64,000 nucleotides of DNA. Source: Mycobacterium sp. IS-1264 (GTDB taxonomy: Bacteria > Actinomycetota > Actinomycetes > Mycobacteriales > Mycobacteriaceae). Both the position numbers and the translations under genes were made by a program. The DNA lies in the NCBI RefSeq assembly GCF_001954195.1, contig NZ_MBES01000078.1, positions 124,001 to 188,000 of the forward strand. The letters run 5' to 3'. The notes beneath the pieces were generated by a model, which was not told where the DNA came from, ran no database searches, and was given only the letters and a program-made list of their open reading frames with translations. Numbering within the stretch: position 1 is the first letter of the stretch; every line of letters begins with the position of its first letter. Below are positions 29,731-39,120 of this stretch, in pieces.

Positions 29731-30858
29731 CTACCGATCGGCGTCCGTGTAGCGGATGACGCCGCGAATGTTCTTGCCGTCCAGCATGTCCTGGTAGCCG
29801 TCGTTGATCTGCTCGAGCCGGTACTGGCGGGTGATCATGTCGTCCAGGTTGAGCTTGCCGGCCTTGTACATCGACAGCAGCTGCGGAATGTCGTATTGCG
29901 GGTTCCCGCCGCCGAAGATGGTGCCCTGCAGGTTCTTCTGCATCAGGGTCAGCATCGCCAGGTTCAGCGTCACGTTGGTGTCCAGCAGGCTGCCGATCGC
30001 GGTCAGCACGCAGGTGCCACCCTTTTGGGTGATGTTCAGGTAGGCGTCGACGTCGGCGCCCTTCAGCTCACCGACCGTGACCACCACTTTGTGCGCCATC
30101 AGGCCGTAGGTGACCTCGGCCATGCCCATCAGCGCGGCGTTGATGTCGGGGTACACGTGGGTGGCGCCGAACTTCAGTGCCTGATCGCGCTTCCACTCCA
30201 CCGGGTCGATCGCGAAGATGTAACGGGCGCCGGCGTTGACGGCACCCTGCAGCGCGGCCATGCCGACGCCACCGACGCCGACGATCGCGACGTCCTGGCC
30301 CGGACGGATATCGGCGGTGCGGACCGCCGAACCGTAGCCGGTGGTGACGCCGCAACCCACCAGGGCGGCCACTTCGAAGGGCACCGACGGATCGATCTTC
30401 ACCACCGAGCTGCGGTGCACGACCATGTAAGGCGAGAAGGTGCCCAGTAGCGTCATCGGGTAGACGTTCTGGCCGCGGGACTGGATGCGGAAGGTGCCGT
30501 CGGACACCGCCTCCCCGCCGAGCAGCCCGGCACCCAGATCACAAAGGTTGCGCATGCCCGCCTGACAGGTCGCACACTGCCCGCACGACGGGATGAACGA
30601 CAGCACCACGTGGTCTCCCGGGGCGATGTCCTCCACGCCCGGCCCAACCTCGGTGACAATGCCCGCGCCTTCGTGCCCGCCGAGCACCGGGAAGCCCGCC
30701 ATCGGGATGCCGCCCGTGACCAGGTGATGGTCGGAGTGGCACATGCCCGCCGCTTCCATCTGGATCTTGACCTCGTGCGCTTGCGGGTCGCCGATCTCGA
30801 TCTCTTCGATGGACCACGGCTGGTTGAATTCCCAGATCAGTGCGCCTTTTGTCTTCAC
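29731..30858 (-). CDS. adhB: Zinc-type alcohol dehydrogenase AdhB
   Basis: This 375-residue medium-chain dehydrogenase has catalytic zinc ligands Cys40 and His62 (GMCHSDHH, GGHEGAG), structural zinc cysteines Cys92, Cys95, Cys98 and Cys106 (CGQCATCQAGMRNLC), and the NAD motif VAIVGVGGVGMAALQGA. It closely resembles M. tuberculosis AdhB (Rv0761c), of the NDMA-dependent class that often uses mycofactocin. It oxidises an alcohol, plausibly one produced by the clustered P450s. The upstream gap of 150 bp to the NTF2-like gene is the longest in the operon and could hold a secondary promoter. It is translated with the OYE gene 18 bp behind it. Confidence 0.95.
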   Translation of the reverse strand: MKTKGALIWEFNQPWSIEEIEIGDPQAHEVKIQMEAAGMCHSDHHLVTGGIPMAGFPVLGGHEGAGIVTEVGPGVEDIAPGDHVVLSFIPSCGQCATCQAGMRNLCDLGAGLLGGEAVSDGTFRIQSRGQNVYPMTLLGTFSPYMVVHRSSVVKIDPSVPFEVAALVGCGVTTGYGSAVRTADIRPGQDVAIVGVGGVGMAALQGAVNAGARYIFAIDPVEWKRDQALKFGATHVYPDINAALMGMAEVTYGLMAHKVVVTVGELKGADVDAYLNITQKGGTCVLTAIGSLLDTNVTLNLAMLTLMQKNLQGTIFGGGNPQYDIPQLLSMYKAGKLNLDDMITRQYRLEQINDGYQDMLDGKNIRGVIRYTDADR

Positions 30859-31008
30859 GTTGGACCTGACCCCATTTCGCCTTTGAATTGAGACTGCCCG
30901 ACCAATCTTGCCTGGCAGCGGTGGTGACGGGTGCCACAGGGCACTCCTGTCGCGTCAGCATAGCGCGTGCAACAAATCAAATGCTTGGTTGGGTGGGCGG
31001 GACCCGGT

Positions 31009-31563
31009 TCACCAGATCGGGACGGGCGCCTGCCCGAGCGGGTAGTAGCCAGGCAGCTTCTCACCGGCGATGCTGCGCTCGATCCGCTTCTGCATACCCG
31101 CGGACAGGTCGCCGGACTCGATGAGCTTCGCGAACATCTTCGCGACATGACCGAAGTCGAAGAAGTCCCGCTGCCACTCGATGAGCCCCTCGCCGTTGAG
31201 GCGGAACCAGCTGCCGCCGATGCCGTAGATCTCGTCCTGCGTGCCGTCGGCCTTGTTGACGATCTGCTTCCAGAAGCCGACGATCTCGCCCTGCTTCTCG
31301 TCGATGAGCACCTTCTGGTACTCGTAGACCCAGTTCTCCAGGCCCTCCATCTCCAGGCCGAGTGCGACATCGCGGATTTCGTCGACGCCGACGCACATCA
31401 CGTCCTCCTTGGGGCCGATGTTCCACCCGTAGGTGGCATCCTTGGCGTAGAAGTCCGCCAGCGGCTTCCAGTCGCCGGCTTTTTCGCAGTCCTTGTTGGC
31501 CTGCAGCCAGCGGTCGACCCATGCCTCGAGTTCCGCGCGTGAGTGTGACGGCTCCGACGTCAT
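31009..31563 (-). CDS. NTF2-like protein (Rv0762c-like)
   Basis: This 184-residue SnoaL/NTF2-fold protein starts at ATG 31563, with GAAAGAAG upstream. Visible are LEAWVDRWLQANKDCEKAGDWKPLADFYAKDATYGWNIGP and IGGSWFRLNGEGLIEWQRDFFDFG, the latter typical of this fold. It follows the ferredoxin stop by 2 bp and resembles Rv0762c in size and position. It could bind or isomerise a steroid-like intermediate as a partner of the SnoaL protein at the end of the operon. No catalytic residue can be named with confidence. Confidence 0.85.
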   Translation of the reverse strand: MTSEPSHSRAELEAWVDRWLQANKDCEKAGDWKPLADFYAKDATYGWNIGPKEDVMCVGVDEIRDVALGLEMEGLENWVYEYQKVLIDEKQGEIVGFWKQIVNKADGTQDEIYGIGGSWFRLNGEGLIEWQRDFFDFGHVAKMFAKLIESGDLSAGMQKRIERSIAGEKLPGYYPLGQAPVPIW

Positions 31564-31565
31564 TG

Positions 31566-31787
<222 letters not shown>

Positions 31788-33140
31788 TTACGCGCTGCGC
31801 TTGCGGTATCGGACCTTCGCCGGCCGCGCGAGCTGGACGACCATCTTGGAGTGGTCGTTGTGATAGCTGTCCGCGGGCTGCGCCATCTCAAACTCGTACT
31901 CGCGCAACAAAACCGAGAAGATCGCCTTGATCTGCATCTGGGCGAAGGCGGCGCCGACGCAGCGGTGTCGCCCCGCCCCGAACGGGATCCAGGTCCACCG
32001 ATTGACGATGTCGGCCTGCTCGGGCTTGTTGTAGCGATCGGGCTTGAACGCATCCGGGTCGGGAAAATCTTCCGGGATCCGGTTGGAGATGGCCGGGGAG
32101 GCGGCGACGTAGTCACCGTCGTGAATCGGGAAGCCCTCGACATCGAACTCGCCCCGGGCCACCCGCATCAAGATGATCAACGGCGGGTGCAGGCGCAGCG
32201 TTTCCTTGACCACATTGTCCAGCTTCGGAATCTGGCGCAGCGCATGGAAACTCACCTCCTGCCCGTCGGCGTAGAGCTCCTCGAGTTCGTCGAGCACCTC
32301 GGCGTAGACGTCGGGATGGCGGATGAGCTCGATCAGCGTCCATGCCGAGGTGCCAGAACTGGTGTGGTGCCCGGCGAACATCAGCGAGATGAACATCCCA
32401 GTCACCTCGTCGGCGGAGAACCGCGGATTGCCGTCTTCGTCCTTGATCGAGACCAGCACGTCGAGCATGTCGCGGTCGCCCTTGTCCTCGGGCGGGTTGG
32501 CGATGCGCTGGTTCATGATCTCCTGCACCAGCGCGACGAGCTTGACGCGGGCCTCGTCGCGGCGCTGGAAGCTTTCGATCGGCAGGTACGGGTCGACGTA
32601 ACACAACGGGTCGGTGCCGCGTTCCAGCTCGTGGTAGTACTCGGCGAATCGGTGGTCGAGCTGATTGCGGAATTTCACGCCGATCAGGCAGGCGGTTGAG
32701 GTGTAGATGGTCAACTCGGAGAAGAAGTCGAGCAGTTCGAGTTCGCCTTCCTCACCCCAGTCGGCAATCATCCCCTTGACTTGAGCCTCGATGGTGGCCG
32801 CGTGGCCCTTCATCTGTTCACCGCGCAGCGCCGAGTTGTGCAGCATCTCCTTGCGCCGCTCCGGGCTCGCGTCGAAGACCACGCCCTTGCCGAAGATCGG
32901 TGCCATGAACGGATACGCCGCCGCCTGGTCCAAATCCTCGTCGGCAGAACGGAAGAAGAACTCGTTGGCGTTTGAGCCCGAGAGCAAGATGACGTGTTTG
33001 TCGGCCAACTGGAACCAGCCGACGTCGCCGCATTCGTCACGCGTACGCTGCATCAGGCCGATTGGGTCGGTTCGGAACTCCTCGAGATGACCGTGTTCTT
33101 CTTCGCCGCCGGAAACCCGGGGCACGATGGCGGTTGTCAT
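31788..33140 (-). CDS. cyp51: Sterol 14-alpha-demethylase CYP51
   Basis: This 450-residue P450 has the I-helix motif FAGHHTSSGTSAW, ExxR in KETLRLHPPL, and the heme thiolate loop FGAGRHRCVGAAFAQ with Cys near residue 393. YAEYYHELERG-type and TACLIGV segments fit the CYP51 substrate recognition sites. Sterol 14-demethylases remove the C-14 methyl of lanosterol-type sterols; bacteria that import cholesterol keep it for unclear reasons. ATG 33140 overlaps the SDR stop (ATGA), and the cognate ferredoxin follows. The start was chosen for that overlap; the frame stays open upstream to 33320 without another good site. Confidence 0.96.
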   Translation of the reverse strand: MTTAIVPRVSGGEEEHGHLEEFRTDPIGLMQRTRDECGDVGWFQLADKHVILLSGSNANEFFFRSADEDLDQAAAYPFMAPIFGKGVVFDASPERRKEMLHNSALRGEQMKGHAATIEAQVKGMIADWGEEGELELLDFFSELTIYTSTACLIGVKFRNQLDHRFAEYYHELERGTDPLCYVDPYLPIESFQRRDEARVKLVALVQEIMNQRIANPPEDKGDRDMLDVLVSIKDEDGNPRFSADEVTGMFISLMFAGHHTSSGTSAWTLIELIRHPDVYAEVLDELEELYADGQEVSFHALRQIPKLDNVVKETLRLHPPLIILMRVARGEFDVEGFPIHDGDYVAASPAISNRIPEDFPDPDAFKPDRYNKPEQADIVNRWTWIPFGAGRHRCVGAAFAQMQIKAIFSVLLREYEFEMAQPADSYHNDHSKMVVQLARPAKVRYRKRSA

Positions 33141-33961
33141 GACGGCATCCCCTCCTCGCCGAGCGCGAGCTTCTGACGATCTTTTTTGTCGGCCAAGGGG
33201 GCCTCGGGTTGAAGCTCCATATTCGCGATGAAGCCGCCGCGGGGTGTCTCGGCGACAAAGGTGATGGCTCGTGCCAGGTCCGCCGCCCGCAGGAAGTAGT
33301 CGTGGCGGGCCTGGCCCCACTTGGCCCAGTCCTCGAGCGCCGGGCCGATCTTCTCGGCCGGCAGGCTCCAGCCCATCCCTGTCTTGGTGGGACCCGGGTG
33401 CACGATCGAGGCCCGCACGCCGGTGCCCTCCAGCTCCATCTGGAAGTTGGTGACCATCGCGACGAGCGCGGCCTTGGCCGCGCCGTACGCGCCCATGTGC
33501 GGGCGTTGGCGCAGCGCGACATCGGATCCGACGAAGATCAGGTCGCCGCGCTGCCGCTCGAGCATGCCTGGCAGCACCGCGGAGGCCAGCCGGTTAGCGC
33601 CGACGAGGTGGATCTGCAGCTGCGATTCGAACTCATCGGTGGTGATCTCGGCGAGCTTGCCGAAGTAGGTGTCACCCGCGCCGGTCACCAGCACCTCGAT
33701 CTCGCCGAGCGCGTCGACCGACTGTGCGACAAACGATTTCACGGAATTCGGGTCGGTGACGTCCAGGTGGAATCCGACGGCCTCGCCCCCTTCGGCGTTG
33801 ATCTTGCCGACGATGTCGTTCAGCTTCTCGACCCGGCGGGCGCCGAGGGCGACCGGAAAGCCATGCGCGGCGAGTTCGATGGCGGTGGCCTCTCCGATGC
33901 CGGATGAGGCGCCGGCCACGATCGCCGGTCGACGCTCGGGCAAGGGATCAAAGCGGGGCAT
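33137..33961 (-). CDS. Short-chain dehydrogenase (Rv0765c-like)
   Basis: This 274-residue SDR has VAGASSGIGEATAIELA, the motif for NADP in ARRVEKLN, TGAGD in place of NNAG, the Ser in VGSDVALRQRP and Tyr-Lys in YGAAK. The C-terminal extension is charged (EAPLADKKDRQKL). It probably reduces a steroid or lipid ketone formed by the clustered P450s. Its ATG follows the CYP123 stop directly and its own stop overlaps the cyp51 ATG. The counterpart in M. tuberculosis has the same place. Confidence 0.9.
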   Translation of the reverse strand: MPRFDPLPERRPAIVAGASSGIGEATAIELAAHGFPVALGARRVEKLNDIVGKINAEGGEAVGFHLDVTDPNSVKSFVAQSVDALGEIEVLVTGAGDTYFGKLAEITTDEFESQLQIHLVGANRLASAVLPGMLERQRGDLIFVGSDVALRQRPHMGAYGAAKAALVAMVTNFQMELEGTGVRASIVHPGPTKTGMGWSLPAEKIGPALEDWAKWGQARHDYFLRAADLARAITFVAETPRGGFIANMELQPEAPLADKKDRQKLALGEEGMPS

Positions 33962-35179
33962 TCAGCGGACCTCCACGGTCATGGGTAGGTGAGCGAATCC
34001 GCGGACATTGCTGGAGTGGACGCGGACGGCGTTGGCCTCGTCGACCTGATATCCGCGGATTCGCTTGAACAGTTCGGTCAGCGCCACGCGGGCTTCCATC
34101 CTGGCCAGATGGGCGCCCAGGCAGAAGTGCGCGCCGCTGCCGAAACTCACGAGCTTGGAACCGATGTCGCGCCCGATGACGTAGGCGTCGGGATTGTCGA
34201 ACACCCGCTCGTCGCGGTGGGCCGACCCCGGCAGCAACAGCAGGACGTCGCCCTCGGGAATGGTGGTGTCGTAGAGGGTGAGCTCGCCGGACACGGTGCG
34301 CGCCAGAATCTGACTGGACGTGTCATAGCGCAGCGTCTCCTCCACCCACAGCGGGACCCGGGACAGGTCGCCGTAAACGGGTGCCAGCTGATCGGGATTC
34401 TTGTAACCCCAAAATGCGGCGTTGGCAAGGAGTTTCGTGGTGGTCTCGTTGCCGGCGATCACCATCAGGAACATGAACCCGAGGATTTCCTCGTCAGTGA
34501 GCCGGTCGCCGTCGATCTCGGCGGCCAGCAGCGCCGACGTCAGGTCCTCGGTCGGCCGCTTGCGCCGCTCGGCGATCATCTGCTGGTAGTAGACGATGAG
34601 GTTGATCGACGCCTCGATCGCCGACGCCGGCACATCGTTGACGCCGTCCTCGCGATGCATCACGCCGTCAGCCATCGCGCGGATGCGGTCGCGGTCGGCC
34701 AGCGGCACGCCCATCAGTTCTGAGATGACATCCATCGGCAGCTTGCCGGCGAATTCCGCGACATAATCCACGGTTCCCGAGTCCGCCTTCTCCAGCATGG
34801 CGTCGAGGTGCTGCACCGCGAGCGCGGTGACGCGTGGCTCGAGTTCCCGGATCCGGCGCGGCGTAAAGCCTTTCGACACCAGCGTGCGCAGACGCAGATG
34901 GGCGGGATCGTCCATCGCCAGGAACGACATCGTCTTTGACGCATGCGGTCCGCGCGAGACCGGGTCCAGCGACACGCCGTCGCGGTTGGAAAGCGTGGTG
35001 CTGTTCCGAAACCCGTGCAGCACATCTTGATGCCGGGACAACGCCCAGAACTTCAGTTCCTCGTTGCGGTACAAGGGGGCGTCGTCGCGCAGCCGCTTGT
35101 AATACGGGTACGGATCCTCATGGAAGTCGTAGTCGTAGGGATCGAGGACCAATTCGTGGTCCCCAACGTGCACCGTCAT
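33962..35179 (-). CDS. cyp123: Cytochrome P450 CYP123
   Basis: This 405-residue P450 has the I-helix AGNETTTKLLANAA, ExxR in EETLRYDTS and the heme loop FGSGAHFCLGAHLAR. The N-terminus LVLDPYDYDFHEDPYPYYKRLR is that of CYP123 (Rv0766c). The substrate is unknown. Its ATG overlaps the TetR stop (ATGA) and its TGA abuts the SDR ATG without spacing. It belongs to the operon controlled by the TetR gene. Confidence 0.94.
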   Translation of the reverse strand: MTVHVGDHELVLDPYDYDFHEDPYPYYKRLRDDAPLYRNEELKFWALSRHQDVLHGFRNSTTLSNRDGVSLDPVSRGPHASKTMSFLAMDDPAHLRLRTLVSKGFTPRRIRELEPRVTALAVQHLDAMLEKADSGTVDYVAEFAGKLPMDVISELMGVPLADRDRIRAMADGVMHREDGVNDVPASAIEASINLIVYYQQMIAERRKRPTEDLTSALLAAEIDGDRLTDEEILGFMFLMVIAGNETTTKLLANAAFWGYKNPDQLAPVYGDLSRVPLWVEETLRYDTSSQILARTVSGELTLYDTTIPEGDVLLLLPGSAHRDERVFDNPDAYVIGRDIGSKLVSFGSGAHFCLGAHLARMEARVALTELFKRIRGYQVDEANAVRVHSSNVRGFAHLPMTVEVR

Positions 35180-35814
35180 GAGCTCGTCGTCTCCTGTTTG
35201 GTCTCGCTGGCGCCGGCCAGAATGAGGCGCACCACATAGGTCAGCCGGTCGGCGATCTCGTGGTAGGTGAATTCACCGCTACCCGCCTGCACGAGCGCAC
35301 CGAAGAAGGCCATCTCTAACGCCGACACGGTGGTGGGGTTGGCGCCGGGCCCGATGGCGGTGGAAATGCGACGGTGAATTTCCGCGCCGATGCGGTCGCG
35401 CGCGGCGCTGACCGCGGGATCGGCACCCCCGCCGAGCAACGCCGTGGTGCACGCCGCGCTGACCTCGGGCTCGTCGGCGACGACGAGGGCCAGATGCCGC
35501 AGCGCCTTGTCCACCCGGGTGGGCATGGGGTCGTTGACGTCGGTGAAGTAGGGCACCTGGCGGACGAGGTCGAGGTAGACCTCGGCGATCAGGTGATTCT
35601 TCGACGAGAAGTAGGTGTAGGCGGTGGCAGGGGCGACCTTGGCACGGGCCGCTACCGCGCGCACCGTCAGGTCGGCGTACGACTTCTCCCGGAGGGTCTC
35701 GATGCCGGCGGCGAGCACCTTGCGGAACGTCTCCTCCTGGCGCCGGTTGCGCGGCGCCTGACCGGTCTGGTGCTCGGCTTGGGATGTGATCGTAACCAGG
35801 GCATCGCTGGACAC
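35176..35814 (-). CDS. TetR-family regulator (Rv0767c-like)
   Basis: This 212-residue repressor starts at GTG 35814. N-terminal helix-turn-helix: EETFRKVLAAGIETLREKSYADLTVRAVAARAKVAPATAYTYFSSKNHLIAEVY (about 27-80). The C-terminal ligand domain is helical (DKALRHLALVVADEPEVS). It leads the P450 operon and overlaps cyp123 (ATGA). A palindrome TGGACACATGTCCA covers its start codon, with a second copy 159 bp away in the aldA promoter, so it likely represses itself and aldA. The inducer is unknown; a steroid or fatty aldehyde would fit. Confidence 0.92.
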   Translation of the reverse strand: MSSDALVTITSQAEHQTGQAPRNRRQEETFRKVLAAGIETLREKSYADLTVRAVAARAKVAPATAYTYFSSKNHLIAEVYLDLVRQVPYFTDVNDPMPTRVDKALRHLALVVADEPEVSAACTTALLGGGADPAVSAARDRIGAEIHRRISTAIGPGANPTTVSALEMAFFGALVQAGSGEFTYHEIADRLTYVVRLILAGASETKQETTSS

Positions 35815-35821
35815 ATGTCCA
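35808..35821. promoter_or_regulatory. TetR operator 1, over the TetR start codon
   Basis: TGGACACATGTCCA is a 14-bp palindrome (arms TGGACA and TGTCCA, centre CA) that covers the GTG start of the TetR gene at 35814-35812. Binding here would block its own expression. The identical arms recur at 35966-35979. Confidence 0.7.
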
Positions 35822-35965
35822 AGCTATCGGATAAGCGCGAGGCGAGGCAAGCCCGTTTCGCAAATACCCAGCGTAACGCGGCCTTAGCGCAGGCCTCATC
35901 GGGTGGGATCAGGTCGGCCCTTGCACCGCAGACAGCCTGGCGACTATGGTGCGATGGGACAATAT

Positions 35966-35979
35966 CGGACAACTGTCCA
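35966..35979. promoter_or_regulatory. TetR operator 2, upstream of aldA
   Basis: CGGACAACTGTCCA repeats operator 1 with arms GGACA and TGTCC (35967-35971, 35974-35978) and centre AC. A further single GGACA lies at 35957-35961. The site is 54 bp before the aldA ATG, where it could block the aldA promoter. Confidence 0.65.
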
Positions 35980-36032
35980 CTTGATTGGCTTCGTGGATTT
36001 GCCCTTCGAATCGCCACAGACGGGAGCGGGAG

Positions 36033-37502
36033 ATGGCCCTGTTGGCCGACGGCGTGAGCGCGCTGTTCATCGACGGCAAGATGTCGACCGGAAACGCGGG
36101 TACCTTCCCGACCATCAATCCGGCGACCGAGGAGGTGCTCGGCGTCGCCGCCGACGCCGACGCCGAAGACATGGGCCGCGCGATCGATGCCGCCCGGCAT
36201 GCCTTCGACGAGACGGACTGGTCGCGCAACACCGAATTGCGGGTGCGGTGTGTGCGGCAGCTGCGAGATGCGATGCACCAGCACCTCGAAGAATTGCGCG
36301 AGATCACCATCGCCGAAGTGGGCGCGCCGCGCATGCTCACCGCGATCGCTCAGCTCGAAGTCCCGGTCAACGACCTCGCATTCGCGGCCGATACCGCCGA
36401 ATCATACGAATACAGCCAGGATCTCGGCGAGGCGTCACCGATGGGGATCCCCACCCGGCGCACCATCGCCCGTGAGGCCGTCGGGGTCGTCGGGGCCATC
36501 ACCCCGTGGAACTTCCCGCACCAGATCAACCTCGCCAAGATCGGGCCCGCGCTGGCCGCCGGAAATACCGTCGTCTTAAAGCCCGCCCCCGATACGCCCT
36601 GGTGCGCCGCCGTGCTCGGGGAACTCATCGCCGAGCACACCGACTTTCCGCCCGGCGTGATCAACATCGTCACGTCCAGCGACCACGGCGTGGGTGCGCT
36701 GTTGGCCAAAGACCCTCGGGTGGACATGGTTTCGTTCACCGGATCGACCGCCACCGGCCGCAGCGTGATGGCCGACGGCGCCGCGACCATCAAGAAGGTG
36801 TTCCTCGAGCTGGGCGGCAAGTCGGCGTTCATCGTCCTCGACGACGCCGACCTGAACGCCGCGGTGGGCGTGGCGGGGTTCTCGGTGTGCATGCACGCCG
36901 GGCAGGGATGCGCAATCACCACCCGGTTACTGGTCCCGCGGGCGCGGTACGACGACGCCGTCGCGGTCGCGGCCGCGACGATGGGCGGTATCAAGCCCGG
37001 CGACCCGACCGATCCCGGAACAATTTGCGGCCCAGTCATTTCCGCACGCCAGCGCGACCGGATCCAGGGCTATCTCGACTCGGCGATCGCCGAGGGCGGG
37101 ACCTTTGCGTGCGGGGGCGGACGGCCGGCCGACCGCGACGTCGGTTTCTTCATCGAGCCCACCCTGATCGCTGGGTTGGGCAACGACGCCCGCTGCGCGC
37201 GCGAGGAGATCTTCGGCCCCGTCCTGACGGTGATTCCGCATGACGGCGACGACGATGCCGTGCGCATCGCCAACGACTCGCCATACGGGTTGTCCGGCAG
37301 CGTGTTCGGCGCCGACCCGGAGAGGGCGGCGAGGGTCGCCGCACGGGTCCGCGCGGGCACGATCAATGTCAACGGCGGCGTGTGGTACTCCGCCGACGCG
37401 CCGTTCGGCGGATACAAACAGTCCGGCAACGGCCGGGAAATGGGGCTTGCCGGCTTCGAGGAATACCTGGAAGTCAAAACCATTGCGACAGCGGTCCAGT
37501 GA
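36033..37502 (+). CDS. aldA: Aldehyde dehydrogenase AldA
   Basis: This 489-residue NAD(P)-dependent aldehyde dehydrogenase has catalytic Cys293 (MHAGQGC) and general base Glu259 (VFLELGGKS), with the NAD-site ITPWNFPHQ and FTGSTATGR. Start at ATG 36033 with GGGAG upstream, as in M. tuberculosis Rv0768. It probably oxidises an aldehyde made by AdhB and the P450s. It begins a four-gene plus-strand operon (aldA, SDR, HIBADH-like, CMD) and its promoter carries operator 2 of the TetR. Confidence 0.95.
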   Translation: MALLADGVSALFIDGKMSTGNAGTFPTINPATEEVLGVAADADAEDMGRAIDAARHAFDETDWSRNTELRVRCVRQLRDAMHQHLEELREITIAEVGAPRMLTAIAQLEVPVNDLAFAADTAESYEYSQDLGEASPMGIPTRRTIAREAVGVVGAITPWNFPHQINLAKIGPALAAGNTVVLKPAPDTPWCAAVLGELIAEHTDFPPGVINIVTSSDHGVGALLAKDPRVDMVSFTGSTATGRSVMADGAATIKKVFLELGGKSAFIVLDDADLNAAVGVAGFSVCMHAGQGCAITTRLLVPRARYDDAVAVAAATMGGIKPGDPTDPGTICGPVISARQRDRIQGYLDSAIAEGGTFACGGGRPADRDVGFFIEPTLIAGLGNDARCAREEIFGPVLTVIPHDGDDDAVRIANDSPYGLSGSVFGADPERAARVAARVRAGTINVNGGVWYSADAPFGGYKQSGNGREMGLAGFEEYLEVKTIATAVQ

Positions 37503-37519
37503 ACGTGCGAGAGGAAAAG

Positions 37520-38269
37520 ATGCGGTTCGAAAACAAGGTCGCCATCGTCACCGGATCGGGCGGCGGCATCGGCCAGGCGTACGCCGAGGCGCTGGCCCGT
37601 GAGGGCGCGGCGGTGGTCGTAGCGGACATCAACGCGGAGGCCGCCGAAGGGGTGGCCAAGCAGATCGCCGCCGACGGCGGCACGGCGCTGGCAGTTCCGG
37701 TCGACGTCTCCGATCCGGATTCGGCCAAGGCGATGGCCGATCGCACGCTGGCCGAGTTCGGTGGCATCGACTACCTCGTCAATAACGCGGCGATCTTCGG
37801 CGGCATGAAGCTGGACTTCTTGCTCACCATCGATCCCGAGTACTACAGGAAATTCATGAGCGTCAACCTCGATGGCGCGCTGTGGTGCACGCGAGCGGTG
37901 TACAAGAAGATGTCCAAGCGCGGCGGCGGCGCGATCGTCAACCAGTCGTCCACCGCCGCGTGGCTGTACGCGAACTACTACGGCCTTGCCAAGGTCGGCG
38001 TCAACGGTTTGACACAGCAGCTCTCGCGGGAACTGGGCGGCCGCAACATCCGGATCAACGCCATCGCGCCCGGCCCCATCGACACCGAGGCCAACCGGAC
38101 CACCACGCCCAAGGAGATGGTCGACGACATCGTCAAGGGTCTTCCGTTGTCGCGCATGGGAACTCCCGACGACCTGATCGGCATGTGCCTGTTCCTGCTG
38201 TCCGACGAGGCCTCGTGGATCACCGGGCAGATCTTCAACGTCGACGGCGGGCAGATAATACGGTCATGA
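37520..38269 (+). CDS. Short-chain dehydrogenase (Rv0769-like)
   Basis: This 249-residue SDR has VTGSGGGIGQAYAEAL, DINAEA after strand 2 (Asp, NAD), NNAA, the catalytic Ser in SSTAAW and Tyr-Lys in YYGLAK (YxxxK). The C-terminus is ITGQIFNVDGGQIIRS. The start has GAGAGGAAAAG upstream. It follows aldA after a 17-bp gap and ends by overlapping the next start (ATGA). Substrate unknown, likely a hydroxy-acyl or steroid-type alcohol. Confidence 0.93.
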   Translation: MRFENKVAIVTGSGGGIGQAYAEALAREGAAVVVADINAEAAEGVAKQIAADGGTALAVPVDVSDPDSAKAMADRTLAEFGGIDYLVNNAAIFGGMKLDFLLTIDPEYYRKFMSVNLDGALWCTRAVYKKMSKRGGGAIVNQSSTAAWLYANYYGLAKVGVNGLTQQLSRELGGRNIRINAIAPGPIDTEANRTTTPKEMVDDIVKGLPLSRMGTPDDLIGMCLFLLSDEASWITGQIFNVDGGQIIRS

Positions 38270-39120
38270 CAGAGCTGAAGCTGGGCTACATCGGCCTGGG
38301 AAACATGGGCGCACCGATGGCCACGAAGATGACCGAATGGCCCGGCGGACTAACGGTTTACGACATCCGGACCGAGGCGATGACGCCACTGGCCGAAAAG
38401 GGCGCCGGCCTGGCCGACAGCGTGGCAGACGTCGCCGTCGCGGACATCATCCATATCACCGTGCTCAACGACGCCCAGGTGCGAGAGGTCGTCGGCGAGC
38501 TGGCCGCCCATGCGAAGGTGGGCACGGTCATCGCGATCCACTCGACCATCAGCGACACCACCGCTGTCGAGCTCGCGGCAGAGCACAAACCGCAAGGCAT
38601 CCATATCGTCGACGCGCCGGTGAGTGGTGGGGCGGCCGCCGCGGCGAAGGGTGAGCTCGCCACCATGGTGGGCGCCGAGCGTGAGGTGTACGAGCGCATC
38701 AAGCCGGCGTTCAAACACTGGGCGGCGATGGTTGTACACGCCGGTGAGCCCGGCGCGGGGACGCGAATGAAACTGGCGCGCAACATGTTGACGTTCACCT
38801 CCTACGCCGCGGCCTGCGAAGCGATGAAGCTGGCCGAGGCGGCCGGGCTCGATCTGCAAGCCCTGGGCCGGGTGGTGCGCCATACCGACCAGCTGACCGG
38901 CGGGGCCGGGGCGATCATGGTGCGCGACGACATGAAAGACCTTGAGCCCGACCACTTCCTGTACCAGCCGTTCTTGCACACCCGCGGCCTGGGGGAGAAG
39001 GATCTGAGTCTGGCGCTGGCCTTGGGTGAGGCCGTATCGGTTGAGCTACCGCTCGCGGAGCTGGCCTTCGAGCGGCTGGCGGCCGGCCTCGGAGTACCGC
39101 ACACACAGGAAGAAACCTAA
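38266..39120 (+). CDS. 3-hydroxyisobutyrate-dehydrogenase-family protein (Rv0770-like)
   Basis: This 284-residue dehydrogenase has LGYIGLGNMGAPMA (GxGxxG), YDIRTEA, the signature DAPVSGGAAAAAKGELATMVG, and the catalytic Lys in MKLARNMLTF. The family oxidises beta-hydroxy acids. It overlaps the SDR by 4 bp (ATGA) and ends immediately before the CMD gene. Unlike the relative at 9601-10494, the substrate motif is complete. Confidence 0.93.
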   Translation: MTELKLGYIGLGNMGAPMATKMTEWPGGLTVYDIRTEAMTPLAEKGAGLADSVADVAVADIIHITVLNDAQVREVVGELAAHAKVGTVIAIHSTISDTTAVELAAEHKPQGIHIVDAPVSGGAAAAAKGELATMVGAEREVYERIKPAFKHWAAMVVHAGEPGAGTRMKLARNMLTFTSYAAACEAMKLAEAAGLDLQALGRVVRHTDQLTGGAGAIMVRDDMKDLEPDHFLYQPFLHTRGLGEKDLSLALALGEAVSVELPLAELAFERLAAGLGVPHTQEET

